Notes: a model not told the origin generated them from the letters alone. A stretch of DNA of 32,175 bases from CAYPEZ01 sp964409985 (GCA_964409985.1 CAYPEZ010000006.1:1-32175), one strand, 5' to 3'. Shown: positions 22,421 to 30,187, numbered from the stretch's first letter. Numbers and translations: made by a program.

Positions 22421-23797
22421 CTACAAATCAAGAGTAACCTTGTCGTTTGGTCTTGGAACAACAGCGTCTTTTCCTAACTCATCGCGAATGCGTTGCGCAA
22501 GGAACATGGAGGCTTTAGGCTCGCCCATAACGAGAAAGTACTTTTCAACAGTCTCCATGCCCGTCTCAGCAAAATCAACAAGACCATTCGAGTCTTTGTG
22601 CCCAGAGTACCCTTGAAGGGAGAGGATGTTTGCTCGCACGGCGGTCTCCTCGCCATGAAACGTGAGCGTCTTCACTCCTTCCTGCATGAGCCTCCCCGGG
22701 GTTCCTACTGCTTGATACCCCGCCAAGAGAACTGTGGTGTTTTCTTTTGGTAGATAGTGCTTCAGGTGGTGCACAATACGTCCGCCCGTAGCCATCCCGC
22801 TCCCTGCCATGATCATTTTTGGACCCTGATGCTCCCAAATGGCCATCGACTCCTCTTTTGTCTCAGTAAAATGAAGTCCTGGAAAATTAAAGAGACTATC
22901 CCCTGTCGAAATGATGTGTTGTGCCTCTTTATTAAAGAACTCATCTGCGCGTCGATACACATCTGTCGCCTTGATCGCAAGAGGTGAGTCTACGAACACA
23001 GGAATGCGAGGCATCGTATGATGCTCAGCAAAGTCATTGAGTTCATAGAGAAGCTCCTGAGTGCGTTCCATCGAGAATGCTGGAACAACGAGTGTCCCTC
23101 CGTCCTTCACAGCGTTCACAATGACCTGGCGAAGAACCTCCTTTCGTTCATCTCGATGCTCGTGGTTTCGGTCGCCATACACACTTTCCATGACCACATA
23201 ATGTGCGCCTGTGATTGGATCTGTGTCTCGGAGAAGCGGAGCAGGAGAATTTCCTAAATCCCCAGTAAACACAATAGTTCGCGCATTCCCCCCGCTACCG
23301 GTCGTCACAAAGACCATGACTGACCCGAGCATATGGCCAGCCTCTTTGAATTCAACGGTGATGTTCTCTCCCACAGAAAACTGCTCATAGTACCCACGCG
23401 TGCGCCATAATTTCATCGACTCCACGACATCTTCTGCTGTATAAATGGGATCACGTTCTTCGTGTTCAGCCTCCCGTCTCAAAATATCTACCGTATCATG
23501 GAGCATAAGCTCAGCAAGATCTTTTGTCGCCCATGTTGAAATAATTTCCCCTCGAAATCCTTCACGAACAAGTTTGGGGATTCTTCCAATATGATCAATA
23601 TGTGCATGTGTGACAAAAAGGATATCAATGTCTTTTGGTTCAAAAGGAAATGCTTCACGATTCCGGTCGTCCCCCATTTTATGTGAAGATTGGTAAAATC
23701 CACAGTCTGTCAGCATATTCTTCCCTCCAACATTGAGAAGAAAATTTGCACCTGTGACGCTATCAACCCCACCTGCGAATGTTAATATTCCACTCAT
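22421..23797 (-). CDS. Beta-CASP metallo-beta-lactamase-fold RNase
   Basis: 458 residues. It has the zinc-site motif THAHIDHIG (HxHxDH), later zinc ligands in KEAGHMLGS and VFTGDLGN, and the beta-CASP blocks VVPAFSMERTQELLYEL, VDSPLAIKATDVY, MAGSGMATGGRIVHHL and YSGHKD. This combination marks CPSF73/YsgA-type RNA exonuclease/endonuclease proteins that act in RNA processing and decay. Its first codon overlaps the stop of the membrane-protein gene (ATGA at 23794-23797), and its stop nearly touches ung. All three genes should be translated from one mRNA. Substrate is not predictable from sequence. Confidence 0.93.
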   Translation of the reverse strand: MSGILTFAGGVDSVTGANFLLNVGGKNMLTDCGFYQSSHKMGDDRNREAFPFEPKDIDILFVTHAHIDHIGRIPKLVREGFRGEIISTWATKDLAELMLHDTVDILRREAEHEERDPIYTAEDVVESMKLWRTRGYYEQFSVGENITVEFKEAGHMLGSVMVFVTTGSGGNARTIVFTGDLGNSPAPLLRDTDPITGAHYVVMESVYGDRNHEHRDERKEVLRQVIVNAVKDGGTLVVPAFSMERTQELLYELNDFAEHHTMPRIPVFVDSPLAIKATDVYRRADEFFNKEAQHIISTGDSLFNFPGLHFTETKEESMAIWEHQGPKMIMAGSGMATGGRIVHHLKHYLPKENTTVLLAGYQAVGTPGRLMQEGVKTLTFHGEETAVRANILSLQGYSGHKDSNGLVDFAETGMETVEKYFLVMGEPKASMFLAQRIRDELGKDAVVPRPNDKVTLDL

Positions 23798-24198
23798 ACC
23801 GATTGTTGATGTTGATGAATGTGGCCAAAAATCCCAGCGATAACACCTCCAATAAAATCATTAAGGAGATCTGAGGTCGTGTCGACAGGATCATACACAT
23901 AAGGCTCTAGTGCAAAAGATAAATCAGTTAAAAGTTCAAACATCTCCCACAGTATTCCGATACCAAACGCAATAAGAAAGGCGTATGCAAGGCGTTCTTT
24001 CAATGGTAATGCGCGCTTGAGATAATGCTGAATAATCGTCAATGCTGTAAACCCGATCCAGAAACCACCAACGATGTGCATAGGAATATCCAGCCACCAG
24101 TAGTAAAAATACAAATCTTTTGTGACGGCAAAAATATTGAAGACGCAAATCGCAACAATGAGCGTAACAACAATGACCAAGGCGGTTCGGGATGACAT
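23794..24198 (-). CDS. Small polytopic membrane protein, DUF2238/YjdF-like
   Basis: 134 residues with about four hydrophobic segments (about 6-25, 33-58, 69-90, 112-128). Conserved-looking polar residues lie within or near them: WWLDIPMHIVGGFWIGF, ILWEMFELLTD, and DTTSDLLNDFIGGVIAG. This pattern resembles DUF2238/YjdF membrane proteins; the match is from memory. TACAAT (24205-24210) ends 6 nt before the ATG and the gap is GGGGGA. It is the first gene of the operon with the beta-CASP RNase and ung, overlapping the RNase by 4 bp. A terminator and a candidate structured RNA lie directly upstream on the same strand. Confidence 0.7.
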   Translation of the reverse strand: MSSRTALVIVVTLIVAICVFNIFAVTKDLYFYYWWLDIPMHIVGGFWIGFTALTIIQHYLKRALPLKERLAYAFLIAFGIGILWEMFELLTDLSFALEPYVYDPVDTTSDLLNDFIGGVIAGIFGHIHQHQQSV

Positions 24199-24230
24199 TC
24201 CCCCATTGTACGTGACCTGATGCGCGAGAG

Positions 24231-24269
24231 CAAAAGAAAACGCCCCGATCGCAACTGCGGATCGGAGCG
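24231..24269 (-). terminator. Terminator of candidate RNA B
   Basis: CGCTCCGATC / GATCGGGGCG (one G-U pair) at 24241-24269, followed on the minus strand by TTTTCTTTT. It lies 33 bp upstream of the start codon of the next gene. Confidence 0.75.
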
Positions 24270-24390
24270 TCTTCGAGAACAGTATTAGGATGAACCCAAG
24301 AGATCCAGGTGGGAGGTCTCAATTCGAAGCCCAAGAGCTTGAACAATTTGACCCTGCCCGAAAATTTGGTTTGTGGATTTTCCTAATACC
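24231..24390 (-). ncRNA. Candidate structured RNA B (6S-like), with terminator
   Basis: Read on the minus strand. TACAGT (24396-24401) is followed, at the expected distance, by GGTATTAGGA. Its GUAUUAGGA pairs perfectly over 9 bp with UCCUAAUAC (24282-24290). The next arms AAUCCA / UGGGUU pair with one U-G wobble that works only in the minus-strand RNA. After an internal bubble, GGGcAGGGUC pairs with GACCUCCC, and a terminal hairpin has AAGCU / GGCUU. A 10-bp terminator stem plus TTTTCTTTT ends it. The rod with a central bubble recalls 6S RNA. It could instead be a leader of the operon starting at 24198. No consensus sequence was recognised. Confidence 0.45.
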
Positions 24391-24436
24391 TTTTCACTGT
24401 AACACAAGCTATGTATTTTGGCGCTGTGCATAAATC

Positions 24437-24608
24437 CAAAAATACACGAAAACACATCGCTCGTCAGCAGACCTAGCGATGTGTTTTCGAAAACCTGCAT
24501 TCGGTCTATACACGTGTGTAACAAACGTGGGTGGCTCAAGGTAAAGAAGGTCTCCTCAGTCTTCCTTGCCATATCGGCCCCCTAAAAAATGTTCATTGTG
24601 CCGAATGC
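24437..24608 (-). ncRNA. Candidate structured RNA A, with terminator
   Basis: Read on the minus strand. TTGACG (24639-24644), an 18-nt spacer and GACAAT (24615-24620) predict a start near 24608. The RNA would begin GCAUUCGG, which pairs perfectly over 8 bp with CCGAAUGC at 24497-24504. Between them, AGGG, UGGC and AAGG pair in order with CCUU, GCCA and CCC to form a long interrupted hairpin. A 15-bp terminator hairpin follows. Size and layout match candidate RNA B. Both also share a motif on the 3' side: UUGAGCCACCCAC here (24527-24539) and UUGAGACCUCCCAC in RNA B (24309-24322). A 95-codon frame on this strand (24285-24572) runs through both structures and is judged non-coding. Confidence 0.45.
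24447..24489 (-). terminator. Hairpin terminator of candidate RNA A
   Basis: A 15-bp perfect stem (CGAAAACACATCGCT / AGCGATGTGTTTTCG) around a 13-nt loop. It is followed on the minus strand by TGTATTTTTGG. Confidence 0.65.
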
Positions 24609-24614
24609 ATATGT

Positions 24615-24644
24615 ATTGTCCTCCTGAATCAGAAGCATCGTCAA
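24615..24644 (-). promoter_or_regulatory. Promoter of candidate RNA A
   Basis: TTGACG-N18-GACAAT on the minus strand. The predicted start falls on the first base of the RNA A closing stem. Confidence 0.5.
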
Positions 24645-24776
24645 AAATTTTATAATATGGCTCTATCCAGCCGTTTTCCACAGCTTTATCCCCGAAAAAA
24701 GACTTCACTGTTGAAAACCCTGTGCATAAAAAGTGAATTTGCCCACAAATGAAAGGCGAAAAGAAGTATCACAGAG

Positions 24777-25013
24777 GAATGGTTTTCAGATTTTAAAGAA
24801 AATCCAAACTCCACAAAACCCGAGGTGGTGAGTAAATCAAGATTTTGGATGCAGTGTGCGAGAACATGTGACGGTCACGAAAGTGAATAATTTTCAGATT
24901 TTGATGAAATTCTAGGCGTCAAAATCAAAATACCCCAGAGCCATACTCTTGTATGGTGACGGGGTTTTTGATTGTAGGCAACGACGAAGTTCGCAAAATC
25001 TGGAAATTATTCC
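24777..25013. repeat. Three copies of an AT-rich GAATNNTTTTCAGATTTT repeat
   Basis: Direct copies lie at 24777-24805 and 24885-24913, sharing GAAT-N2-TTTTCAGATTTT-N-A-N-GAAA. A third, inverted copy lies at 24989-25013 and overlaps the ndk stop codon. Between them is AT-rich DNA with no gene. The spacing recalls iterons or protein-binding sites. Confidence 0.6.
24918..24973 (-). terminator. Terminator of ndk
   Basis: On the minus strand: AATCAAAAACCCC, then an inner CCATAC / GTATGG hairpin, then GGGGTATTTTGATT. The outer and inner stems are separated by small internal loops and are followed by T-rich sequence. It lies 34 bp past the ndk stop. Confidence 0.75.
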
Positions 25014-25618
25014 AAGATGCCGTCGAGGTTGACATCGTAGAGGATCGCCTCAGCTACCAAACGATAATCAATGAGTTCTTCTTTGTTGAGCCAGAGGTCA
25101 ATTTCACGCTTTGCCTCCCCTGCTTCATCTGAACAGTGCACGAGATTGCGGACGGCACGGTCATCAACAGTAGAAAGCGCATAAGAGTCCATTGTAAAGT
25201 CGCCACGAATAGTTCCAACATCACTTGTTGAAGGCTCTGTCCCGCCGACAAGTTTCTTCACAACTGTTACCGCTTGATTCCCCTCAAGGGCCATGACAAC
25301 GACGGGTCCCGATGTCATGAAGCCTGCAAGAGCTCGGATAATATCTTTTCCATACTCGACCGGCTCTTTCTCAATTTTCATACCGGCTTCTTTCAGATTG
25401 GCAACGATATTGTTCCCCTTTTTTAAGAACCACGCCTCATCTTTGTTGTAGTGATCCCAAATTTTCTTTTCATCAAGAACTGCCATTTTCATGGATACAA
25501 TCTTGAGACCTGCACGTTCAAATCGCTTGATAATTTCTCCAATAAGACCTCGCTGCACTGCATCGGGCTTAAGAATAACAAACGTGCGCTCCTTCTTTGG
25601 GTGAGGGTGGACTGCCAT
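25007..25618 (-). CDS. ndk: Nucleoside diphosphate kinase, with insertion
   Basis: 203 residues from the ATG at 25618; most NDP kinases have 130-155. It transfers phosphate between nucleoside di- and triphosphates through a phospho-His. Seen: ERTFVILKPDAVQRGLIGEII; a roughly 40-residue insertion (about 57-98) after the Kpn-loop region; GPVVVMALEGNQAV; GTIRGDF; and RNLVHCSDEAGEAKREI with catalytic His161. The usual HxSD Gly (HGSD) is Cys here. Similar insertions occur in some archaeal and CPR enzymes. TTGAAT-N16-TATATT lies upstream with the -10 ending 9 nt before the ATG, fitting a leaderless message. The upstream Met at 25639 overlaps this promoter and is rejected. Confidence 0.95.
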   Translation of the reverse strand: MAVHPHPKKERTFVILKPDAVQRGLIGEIIKRFERAGLKIVSMKMAVLDEKKIWDHYNKDEAWFLKKGNNIVANLKEAGMKIEKEPVEYGKDIIRALAGFMTSGPVVVMALEGNQAVTVVKKLVGGTEPSTSDVGTIRGDFTMDSYALSTVDDRAVRNLVHCSDEAGEAKREIDLWLNKEELIDYRLVAEAILYDVNLDGILE

Positions 25619-25627
25619 AATGTCCAA

Positions 25628-25655
25628 AATATAGCACAAAATAGCCTATATTCAA
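25628..25655 (-). promoter_or_regulatory. Leaderless promoter of ndk
   Basis: TTGAAT (25650-25655), a 16-nt spacer and TATATT (25628-25633) on the minus strand, ending 9 nt before the ATG. It overlaps the stop of the upstream ATPase gene. Confidence 0.65.
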
Positions 25656-28516
25656 GAGGCAGTTGACGTTGGAGAGGATATTGATGAACGAACTGCTGGT
25701 TGAGTCTGCTGGGAGGCTGCGGGTTTCTGTGCGAGGACACTTGCGCTTGCGTACTTTGCGAGAATAATTTCGTCCACGGCGTGACGATCCTGTCCATATT
25801 TAAGATATGAAAGCGTTTTTATGTTTTCTACTTGCGAAGGTTCTCCTGGGCGAATATCGGGAGTGACGATATTAAATGGCGTTGAGGGAACACCGTTTAC
25901 CAACATTTTAACGTACGCATTACGATTATCGAGTGACATGATATCTTTTGCGGTAAATGTGGGTGAAAATTGTTTCTCAAGGAACTCAGCGTCTTCTGTC
26001 CCCACACGAAATGTCACCATATTCCCTACGTTACCAAAGACACTGTCCCTGATGCCCTCCTCGAGTTGAGCAAGAAACTGGTGAGCGACAGTGAGCGAGA
26101 GTCCGTATTTTCGAGCCTCAGAGAGTATGGCTGAGATGGAATCTGTCGTGACATTTTGGAATTCATCGATATAGAGATAAAAGGGTGGGAGCTGTTTCCC
26201 ATACGAATCGACGCGAGAGAGAGCAGCCATGAGAATCTTCCCCACGAGGATAAGACCAATGAGATTCGCATTGATGTCTCCGAGCTTCCCTTTCGCAAGA
26301 TTGACGAGGAGAATTTTGCGATTATCCATGAGATCTCTGAAGTTGAATGAGCTTTTCTCCTGGGCAATAATTGGACGCATGATATCGTTCGACAAGAAGA
26401 CGTCGAATTTGTTGGTGATATAAGGCACCATGTTCGCAAGTCCTGATTCTCCACTCGTCTTCTCCGCGATCTCTCGCCAGAATTGGACGACAATCGGATT
26501 TTTGCATTTGGAGAGCTTCAACGCGCGGAAATTCTTGTCTGCGAGGACACGGGAGATCTCAAGGACGGTGTTTCCTGTCTCAGGATCATCCATGACGAGC
26601 ATGGTGGCATTTCGAAAATACTGTTCGAATGCAGGACCCATCGACTCGGGAACTGCCGCATAGAGTTTCTTGAAAATCGAGAGGAGCTCATTGACGACGA
26701 AGATCTTCTGCTGCGGATCGCGCACATCATATTCCAGCATATTGAGCCCGAAGGGGCGTGGCGCATAGCTCGGGTCAAAGTAAATCACATCATCAATGCG
26801 CTCTTTTGGAATCTGCGCAAGAATATCTTGGACATCAGTCCCGTGCGGGTCGATAAAACACGCACCGTCTCCCCTCATAATGTCATCGATAATCATGCGC
26901 TGAAGGAGCTTGGACTTTCCGGTCCCCGTCTGTCCTATGACATACATATGGCGCAAACGATCGATAGGGCCGATGCGGACCTCGGTCGCCTTCCCTTGAT
27001 AGGTATTAACCCCAATAAGCACACCATCAGAAACGGTATTTGTCGCAACAGGAGCGTAAGACGCTTTTGTCTGGGTCAACTGTGGGGCCACCTTGGCTTC
27101 AACCATTGCTGGGAAATGATATAACGTGGCGCACTCTTTGGTATTGAGATAGACAATTTCGTCCTCGTCAGCGAGTCGATATGTGAAATGATATAACAGT
27201 GATTCAAGGCGAGATTTTTCAACGTGGCGAAAACGAATCCTCCCCCCTTCTGCATCAGTAAACTGAGAGAAGGCTGATTCAAGATGATTCACAATCTCAC
27301 GAGTACGTTCATGCGTCCCCGCTGAAGCAACAACACGAAGATTCGCCATAACAATTTGCTTAGAGAGTTTTTCTTCAACTTTTTTGATTATTCCCTCGTC
27401 AACAGTTGGGGGTTTGTCTTCTTTTTTCTTTTGGTCTTGCGTAAATAATGTTTCACCAATCGTTCGAGAAAGAGATGAGAAAGTCGAGAGAGGTAGGTCG
27501 AGTGCTTCTCGGGGTTTCTTCTTTCCTTTCTTTATTGAAGAGAGTCCCTCTCGAAGACGTTCTGAAAATACGTGGCTTCCAGGAATAAGAACAAACTGTA
27601 TGGCCGCGCCTTCTCCGTCGCGCTCAAGATGAGTGAAGGCATTCAAAATGACTTTGATTGGATCTTCATCGTATTCAGAAGTCCGGATAGGAAGAACTGC
27701 GCTAGACGAACCCGTGCGTTCAAACAACGGATTTGTGAGTGTTGCGTAGGATCCAGAGGCTTTCCCAAATTCATTAAAGACATTGTAGTCATCGTGACGA
27801 AGTTCAGCTTTTGCGGTTGGAAAGAGTGCAAGCAAGTGTTTTACAAAGAGGTCTGAAAGATGCGCAGGAACTCCAATAAAAAATTCAATTGCGTGTGAAA
27901 AATTTGATTGAGCAATCTCAAATGTGAATACCACACCCTTCCCTTCACTTTTTCCGACAGCAAGAAGCCCGAGATAGAGCTGCTCCATGACCGACATAAG
28001 TGCTCGAATTTCTTCTGTTTTTTGTTTTACCTCTCCAGGAAGTAGTGGAGGAAGAGAAACAGCAAATGTATTCATGTGGAGTGCTCGGTCCAAGAGTTTT
28101 TCCTTTTCAAGTCCTGGAATCAGACCGCCGTGAGATATATATTCAACGAGCACACGATGAAAATCATCCTCAAGATGTGGACTCTGGAGCCCTCGGGAAA
28201 CCTTGATGGCGTATGCGATTCCCTTTTGTGCGAGATACTGATATAGCTCGCGCATTCGCTCTCGATGAGGGAGTGAGGAGAGATGCCCGACCGCACTTTC
28301 AAATTCCTGATTATCTGTAATGTGTTTTTCTTGAGAGGCGGCAACTTTGGCATACTCATGCACAACCTGAGAAACAGCAGCCTGAGTGTCCGTCGGGACA
28401 CTATCTTCCCATGACTGATGGTCAATCTCTGCAACTCGCGTGCGCAGGTACTTGAGCTCTTCTTCTGGAGAAGAAAAGGTCGGTAGTTCTATCCGCGCTC
28501 CCTCTTTAGGTTCCAC
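25652..28516 (-). CDS. VirD4/HerA-like ATPase (type IV coupling protein family)
   Basis: 954 residues. The start is GTG at 28516, with TATAAT ending 8 nt upstream. The N-terminal 500 residues are a poorly conserved region of repeated alpha/beta domains, including ELPTFSSPEEELKYL at the start. The C-terminal half is a RecA-like motor: Walker A YVIGQTGTGKSKLL (about 525-538), FIDPHGTDVQDIL, FGLNMLEYD, Walker B PFYLYIDEFQNVTTDS, SEARKYGLSLTVAHQFL, and GTEDAEFLEKQF. This is the DUF87/TraG/VirD4 pattern of DNA-pumping hexamers. Such proteins are widespread in CPR and are often beside a multi-pass membrane protein, as here. There is no relaxase or mating-pore gene in view, so conjugation is unsupported. 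DNA or protein transport across the membrane is possible. Confidence 0.85.
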   Translation of the reverse strand: MEPKEGARIELPTFSSPEEELKYLRTRVAEIDHQSWEDSVPTDTQAAVSQVVHEYAKVAASQEKHITDNQEFESAVGHLSSLPHRERMRELYQYLAQKGIAYAIKVSRGLQSPHLEDDFHRVLVEYISHGGLIPGLEKEKLLDRALHMNTFAVSLPPLLPGEVKQKTEEIRALMSVMEQLYLGLLAVGKSEGKGVVFTFEIAQSNFSHAIEFFIGVPAHLSDLFVKHLLALFPTAKAELRHDDYNVFNEFGKASGSYATLTNPLFERTGSSSAVLPIRTSEYDEDPIKVILNAFTHLERDGEGAAIQFVLIPGSHVFSERLREGLSSIKKGKKKPREALDLPLSTFSSLSRTIGETLFTQDQKKKEDKPPTVDEGIIKKVEEKLSKQIVMANLRVVASAGTHERTREIVNHLESAFSQFTDAEGGRIRFRHVEKSRLESLLYHFTYRLADEDEIVYLNTKECATLYHFPAMVEAKVAPQLTQTKASYAPVATNTVSDGVLIGVNTYQGKATEVRIGPIDRLRHMYVIGQTGTGKSKLLQRMIIDDIMRGDGACFIDPHGTDVQDILAQIPKERIDDVIYFDPSYAPRPFGLNMLEYDVRDPQQKIFVVNELLSIFKKLYAAVPESMGPAFEQYFRNATMLVMDDPETGNTVLEISRVLADKNFRALKLSKCKNPIVVQFWREIAEKTSGESGLANMVPYITNKFDVFLSNDIMRPIIAQEKSSFNFRDLMDNRKILLVNLAKGKLGDINANLIGLILVGKILMAALSRVDSYGKQLPPFYLYIDEFQNVTTDSISAILSEARKYGLSLTVAHQFLAQLEEGIRDSVFGNVGNMVTFRVGTEDAEFLEKQFSPTFTAKDIMSLDNRNAYVKMLVNGVPSTPFNIVTPDIRPGEPSQVENIKTLSYLKYGQDRHAVDEIILAKYASASVLAQKPAASQQTQPAVRSSISSPTSTAS

Positions 28517-28524
28517 TGGGCAAT

Positions 28525-28553
28525 ATTATATGACACCGGAGAGAAAACCCCAA
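28525..28553 (-). promoter_or_regulatory. Leaderless promoter of the VirD4/HerA-like gene
   Basis: TTGGGG (28548-28553), a 17-nt spacer and TATAAT (28525-28530) on the minus strand. The -10 ends 8 nt before the GTG. It sits in the 39-bp gap after the membrane-protein gene. Confidence 0.7.
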
Positions 28554-28555
28554 GA

Positions 28556-30157
28556 CTATGTTCTTAACTGATCTTTCTTTTCTTTAAGAAGAGAGGAGAA
28601 GGAGTCAATCACATCAAGGGCAAGTTGGTACGGGGTTTCAATAATAAAGTCGAGGATAAAGACCATGACATTCGCATAATCAAATTTCCTGATAAGCCAC
28701 CTCCCCATAAGGACAATAGGGAGCGTCAGCACATCAACAAAGAATGCCCCCGCTTTCTCTGGCCCCCCAGAAAGAACCCATTGTTGTGCACGCACTCGAA
28801 TACGGTATCCAAAAAACGAGACAAGAACAAGGAAAAGGAGGAAGAAGCCGATCCCCAAAATGTTGAAATGGAGAGCAACGAGAACCTTTAAAATAATGAA
28901 GAGAATCGTAAGGAGAACCGCACCATAAAGCCCAAAGGCAATCTCTTTCAAGAGGGACGTTTTGGGAGCGGCAATAAAGATACGTTCTCGTTTCCCCCCA
29001 TCAACAATTCCATTGAGAAACTGTGCGACCCGCTCAGTATTTGCCTCCTTTGGGAACCTGACACCCATAGTGACCAAAAAAAGAAGAACAGGGTGAAAGA
29101 CAATATTAATAAGGAGAGGGATGGGGTTGATCCCTTTTTTTGCGATAAACATATCATACGGAACCTCAAGGCCAATGGCGAGTATGGTTTTTGTGGCAAA
29201 AATATACACAATCGCCTGAAGTGCGCTCCGAGAAATCCGTTTCTCTTCTTCGCGATATTTCCCCGAGAGAATAATGCGTGCCTCCCGTTCAATGTCTTCG
29301 TGGTGTGAAAGGAGCTTTTCCCGACCTTCTGGAGAAGGTTCTTTTTTGAGAGATTCGTATAAAATACGGTACGCTATGGCATCATTGCGAGACAGACCTA
29401 GAAGTTGATCGCCAATGGGTAAACCGATTTGTGCTGAAAGAAGTCGTTCATCTTGAGGAAAGGCCTGAGCAATTTCTTGGAGTGTTTGGTCATCTACGCC
29501 CCCTAGCCATGCGGGATAGCGCATAAGCCAAAGTCGATAAAAAAGTCCCGCAGGTTCACTTTGAAAGAGAGACCGCCACGAACAAAGATAGAGTTGAATT
29601 TCCCGTGTTTTTCCTGGGAATTGTTCTTCGATTACTACTCGCTCATCAAGCATTCGATAGAATGCGTGCACCATAGCTTCTTCACGAATCGTCGGAAACA
29701 AATATTCTTCAATCTCACTTGAGCAGAGGTGGAGCATGCGCTTTTTCCAGTGCCCACTGTTTGGGTGTTCCGGACAACGAACAGCAACAAGGTCAGCAAA
29801 ACGGAAAACTTTTGTAATGATGACATCAATGTCTTGGATGATACGCTCAGGAAATGTATCGTTTGGCAAATATCCCGCTCGGATGAGCTCAATAAGAAGC
29901 GCTTCAGCGATTTTCTCTCCCCGATAATCAAACATGAGCATGCGACGAAGCATGCGCTCAATCGCATTGCGTCGAAGAAGATGCTCGTCTTTATTATCAA
30001 CGGCGTAACGCACTTTTTCATAAAATAGTGCTGCCTTGGATGCGACTGCGCTTACTTTGAGCCTAGGTTCGCCATCACGAGCGATGAGCCGGTCTTCCCG
30101 TTCCTGATGAGATCGAAATTCCCCAAGTAGGGCCTCCATTTCAGGGTTTTTGAGCAT
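28556..30157 (-). CDS. Multi-pass membrane protein, partner of the VirD4/HerA-like ATPase
   Basis: 533 residues. The first 300 are soluble and helical (EALLGEFRSHQERED, then RRNAIERMLRRMLMFDYRG, then SSEIEEYLFPTIREEAM). The membrane part has about five to six helices: about 312-332 (ALQAIVYIFATKTILAIGLEV), 347-367 (PLLINIVFHPVLLFLVTMGV), 408-450 (two helices), and 482-518. The large N-terminal domain should lie in the cytoplasm. No family was recognised by name. TATAAT ends 8 nt before the ATG. The gene is directly upstream of the VirD4/HerA-like ATPase and probably forms the membrane part of the same machine; that is inferred from adjacency. Confidence 0.75.
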   Translation of the reverse strand: MLKNPEMEALLGEFRSHQEREDRLIARDGEPRLKVSAVASKAALFYEKVRYAVDNKDEHLLRRNAIERMLRRMLMFDYRGEKIAEALLIELIRAGYLPNDTFPERIIQDIDVIITKVFRFADLVAVRCPEHPNSGHWKKRMLHLCSSEIEEYLFPTIREEAMVHAFYRMLDERVVIEEQFPGKTREIQLYLCSWRSLFQSEPAGLFYRLWLMRYPAWLGGVDDQTLQEIAQAFPQDERLLSAQIGLPIGDQLLGLSRNDAIAYRILYESLKKEPSPEGREKLLSHHEDIEREARIILSGKYREEEKRISRSALQAIVYIFATKTILAIGLEVPYDMFIAKKGINPIPLLINIVFHPVLLFLVTMGVRFPKEANTERVAQFLNGIVDGGKRERIFIAAPKTSLLKEIAFGLYGAVLLTILFIILKVLVALHFNILGIGFFLLFLVLVSFFGYRIRVRAQQWVLSGGPEKAGAFFVDVLTLPIVLMGRWLIRKFDYANVMVFILDFIIETPYQLALDVIDSFSSLLKEKKDQLRT

Positions 30158-30165
30158 GTACGACT

Positions 30166-30171
30166 ATTATA
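30166..30171 (-). promoter_or_regulatory. Leaderless -10 of the multi-pass membrane-protein gene
   Basis: TATAAT on the minus strand, preceded by GTG, ends 8 nt before the ATG at 30157. A TTATCA at -35 distance (30189-30194) overlaps the -35 of the divergent gene. Confidence 0.65.
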
Positions 30172-30187
30172 CACGAGCTCACTCCTA

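Larger units (their letters stand above)
24425..24747. other. DnaA-box cluster, candidate replication origin element
   Basis: TTATGCACA, a perfect match to the E. coli consensus TTATNCACA, occurs on the minus strand at 24425-24433 and 24721-24729. TTTTCCACA at 24674-24682 has one mismatch, and TTTATCCCC follows at once. TTGCCCACA at 24739-24747 has two mismatches. The bases around them (TTTTCCACAGCTTTATCCCC, GTTGAAAACCCTGTGCATAA) resemble origin sequences. dnaA is not in the window and gene directions do not switch here, so the call is tentative. One further perfect TTATGCACA occurs by chance inside lexA (near 10089). Confidence 0.35.

Noticed and set aside
24285..24572. Minus-strand 95-codon frame with AGGGGG 5 nt before its ATG
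   Set aside because: It runs through a 15-bp terminator hairpin and into candidate RNA B, has no protein-like pattern, and overlaps two better-supported RNA structures. Translation of a short leader peptide cannot be excluded.
24231..24620. tmRNA, SRP RNA or RNase P RNA in the gene-free region
   Set aside because: No 3' CCA with TTCGANTC arm and no tag frame (tmRNA), no GGAAGGAAGCAGCC-type loop (SRP), and no RNase P core motifs were found on either strand.
26483..27124. Plus-strand frame of 213 codons
   Set aside because: Antisense to the conserved motor domain of the VirD4/HerA-like gene; no start signal and no recognisable motif.
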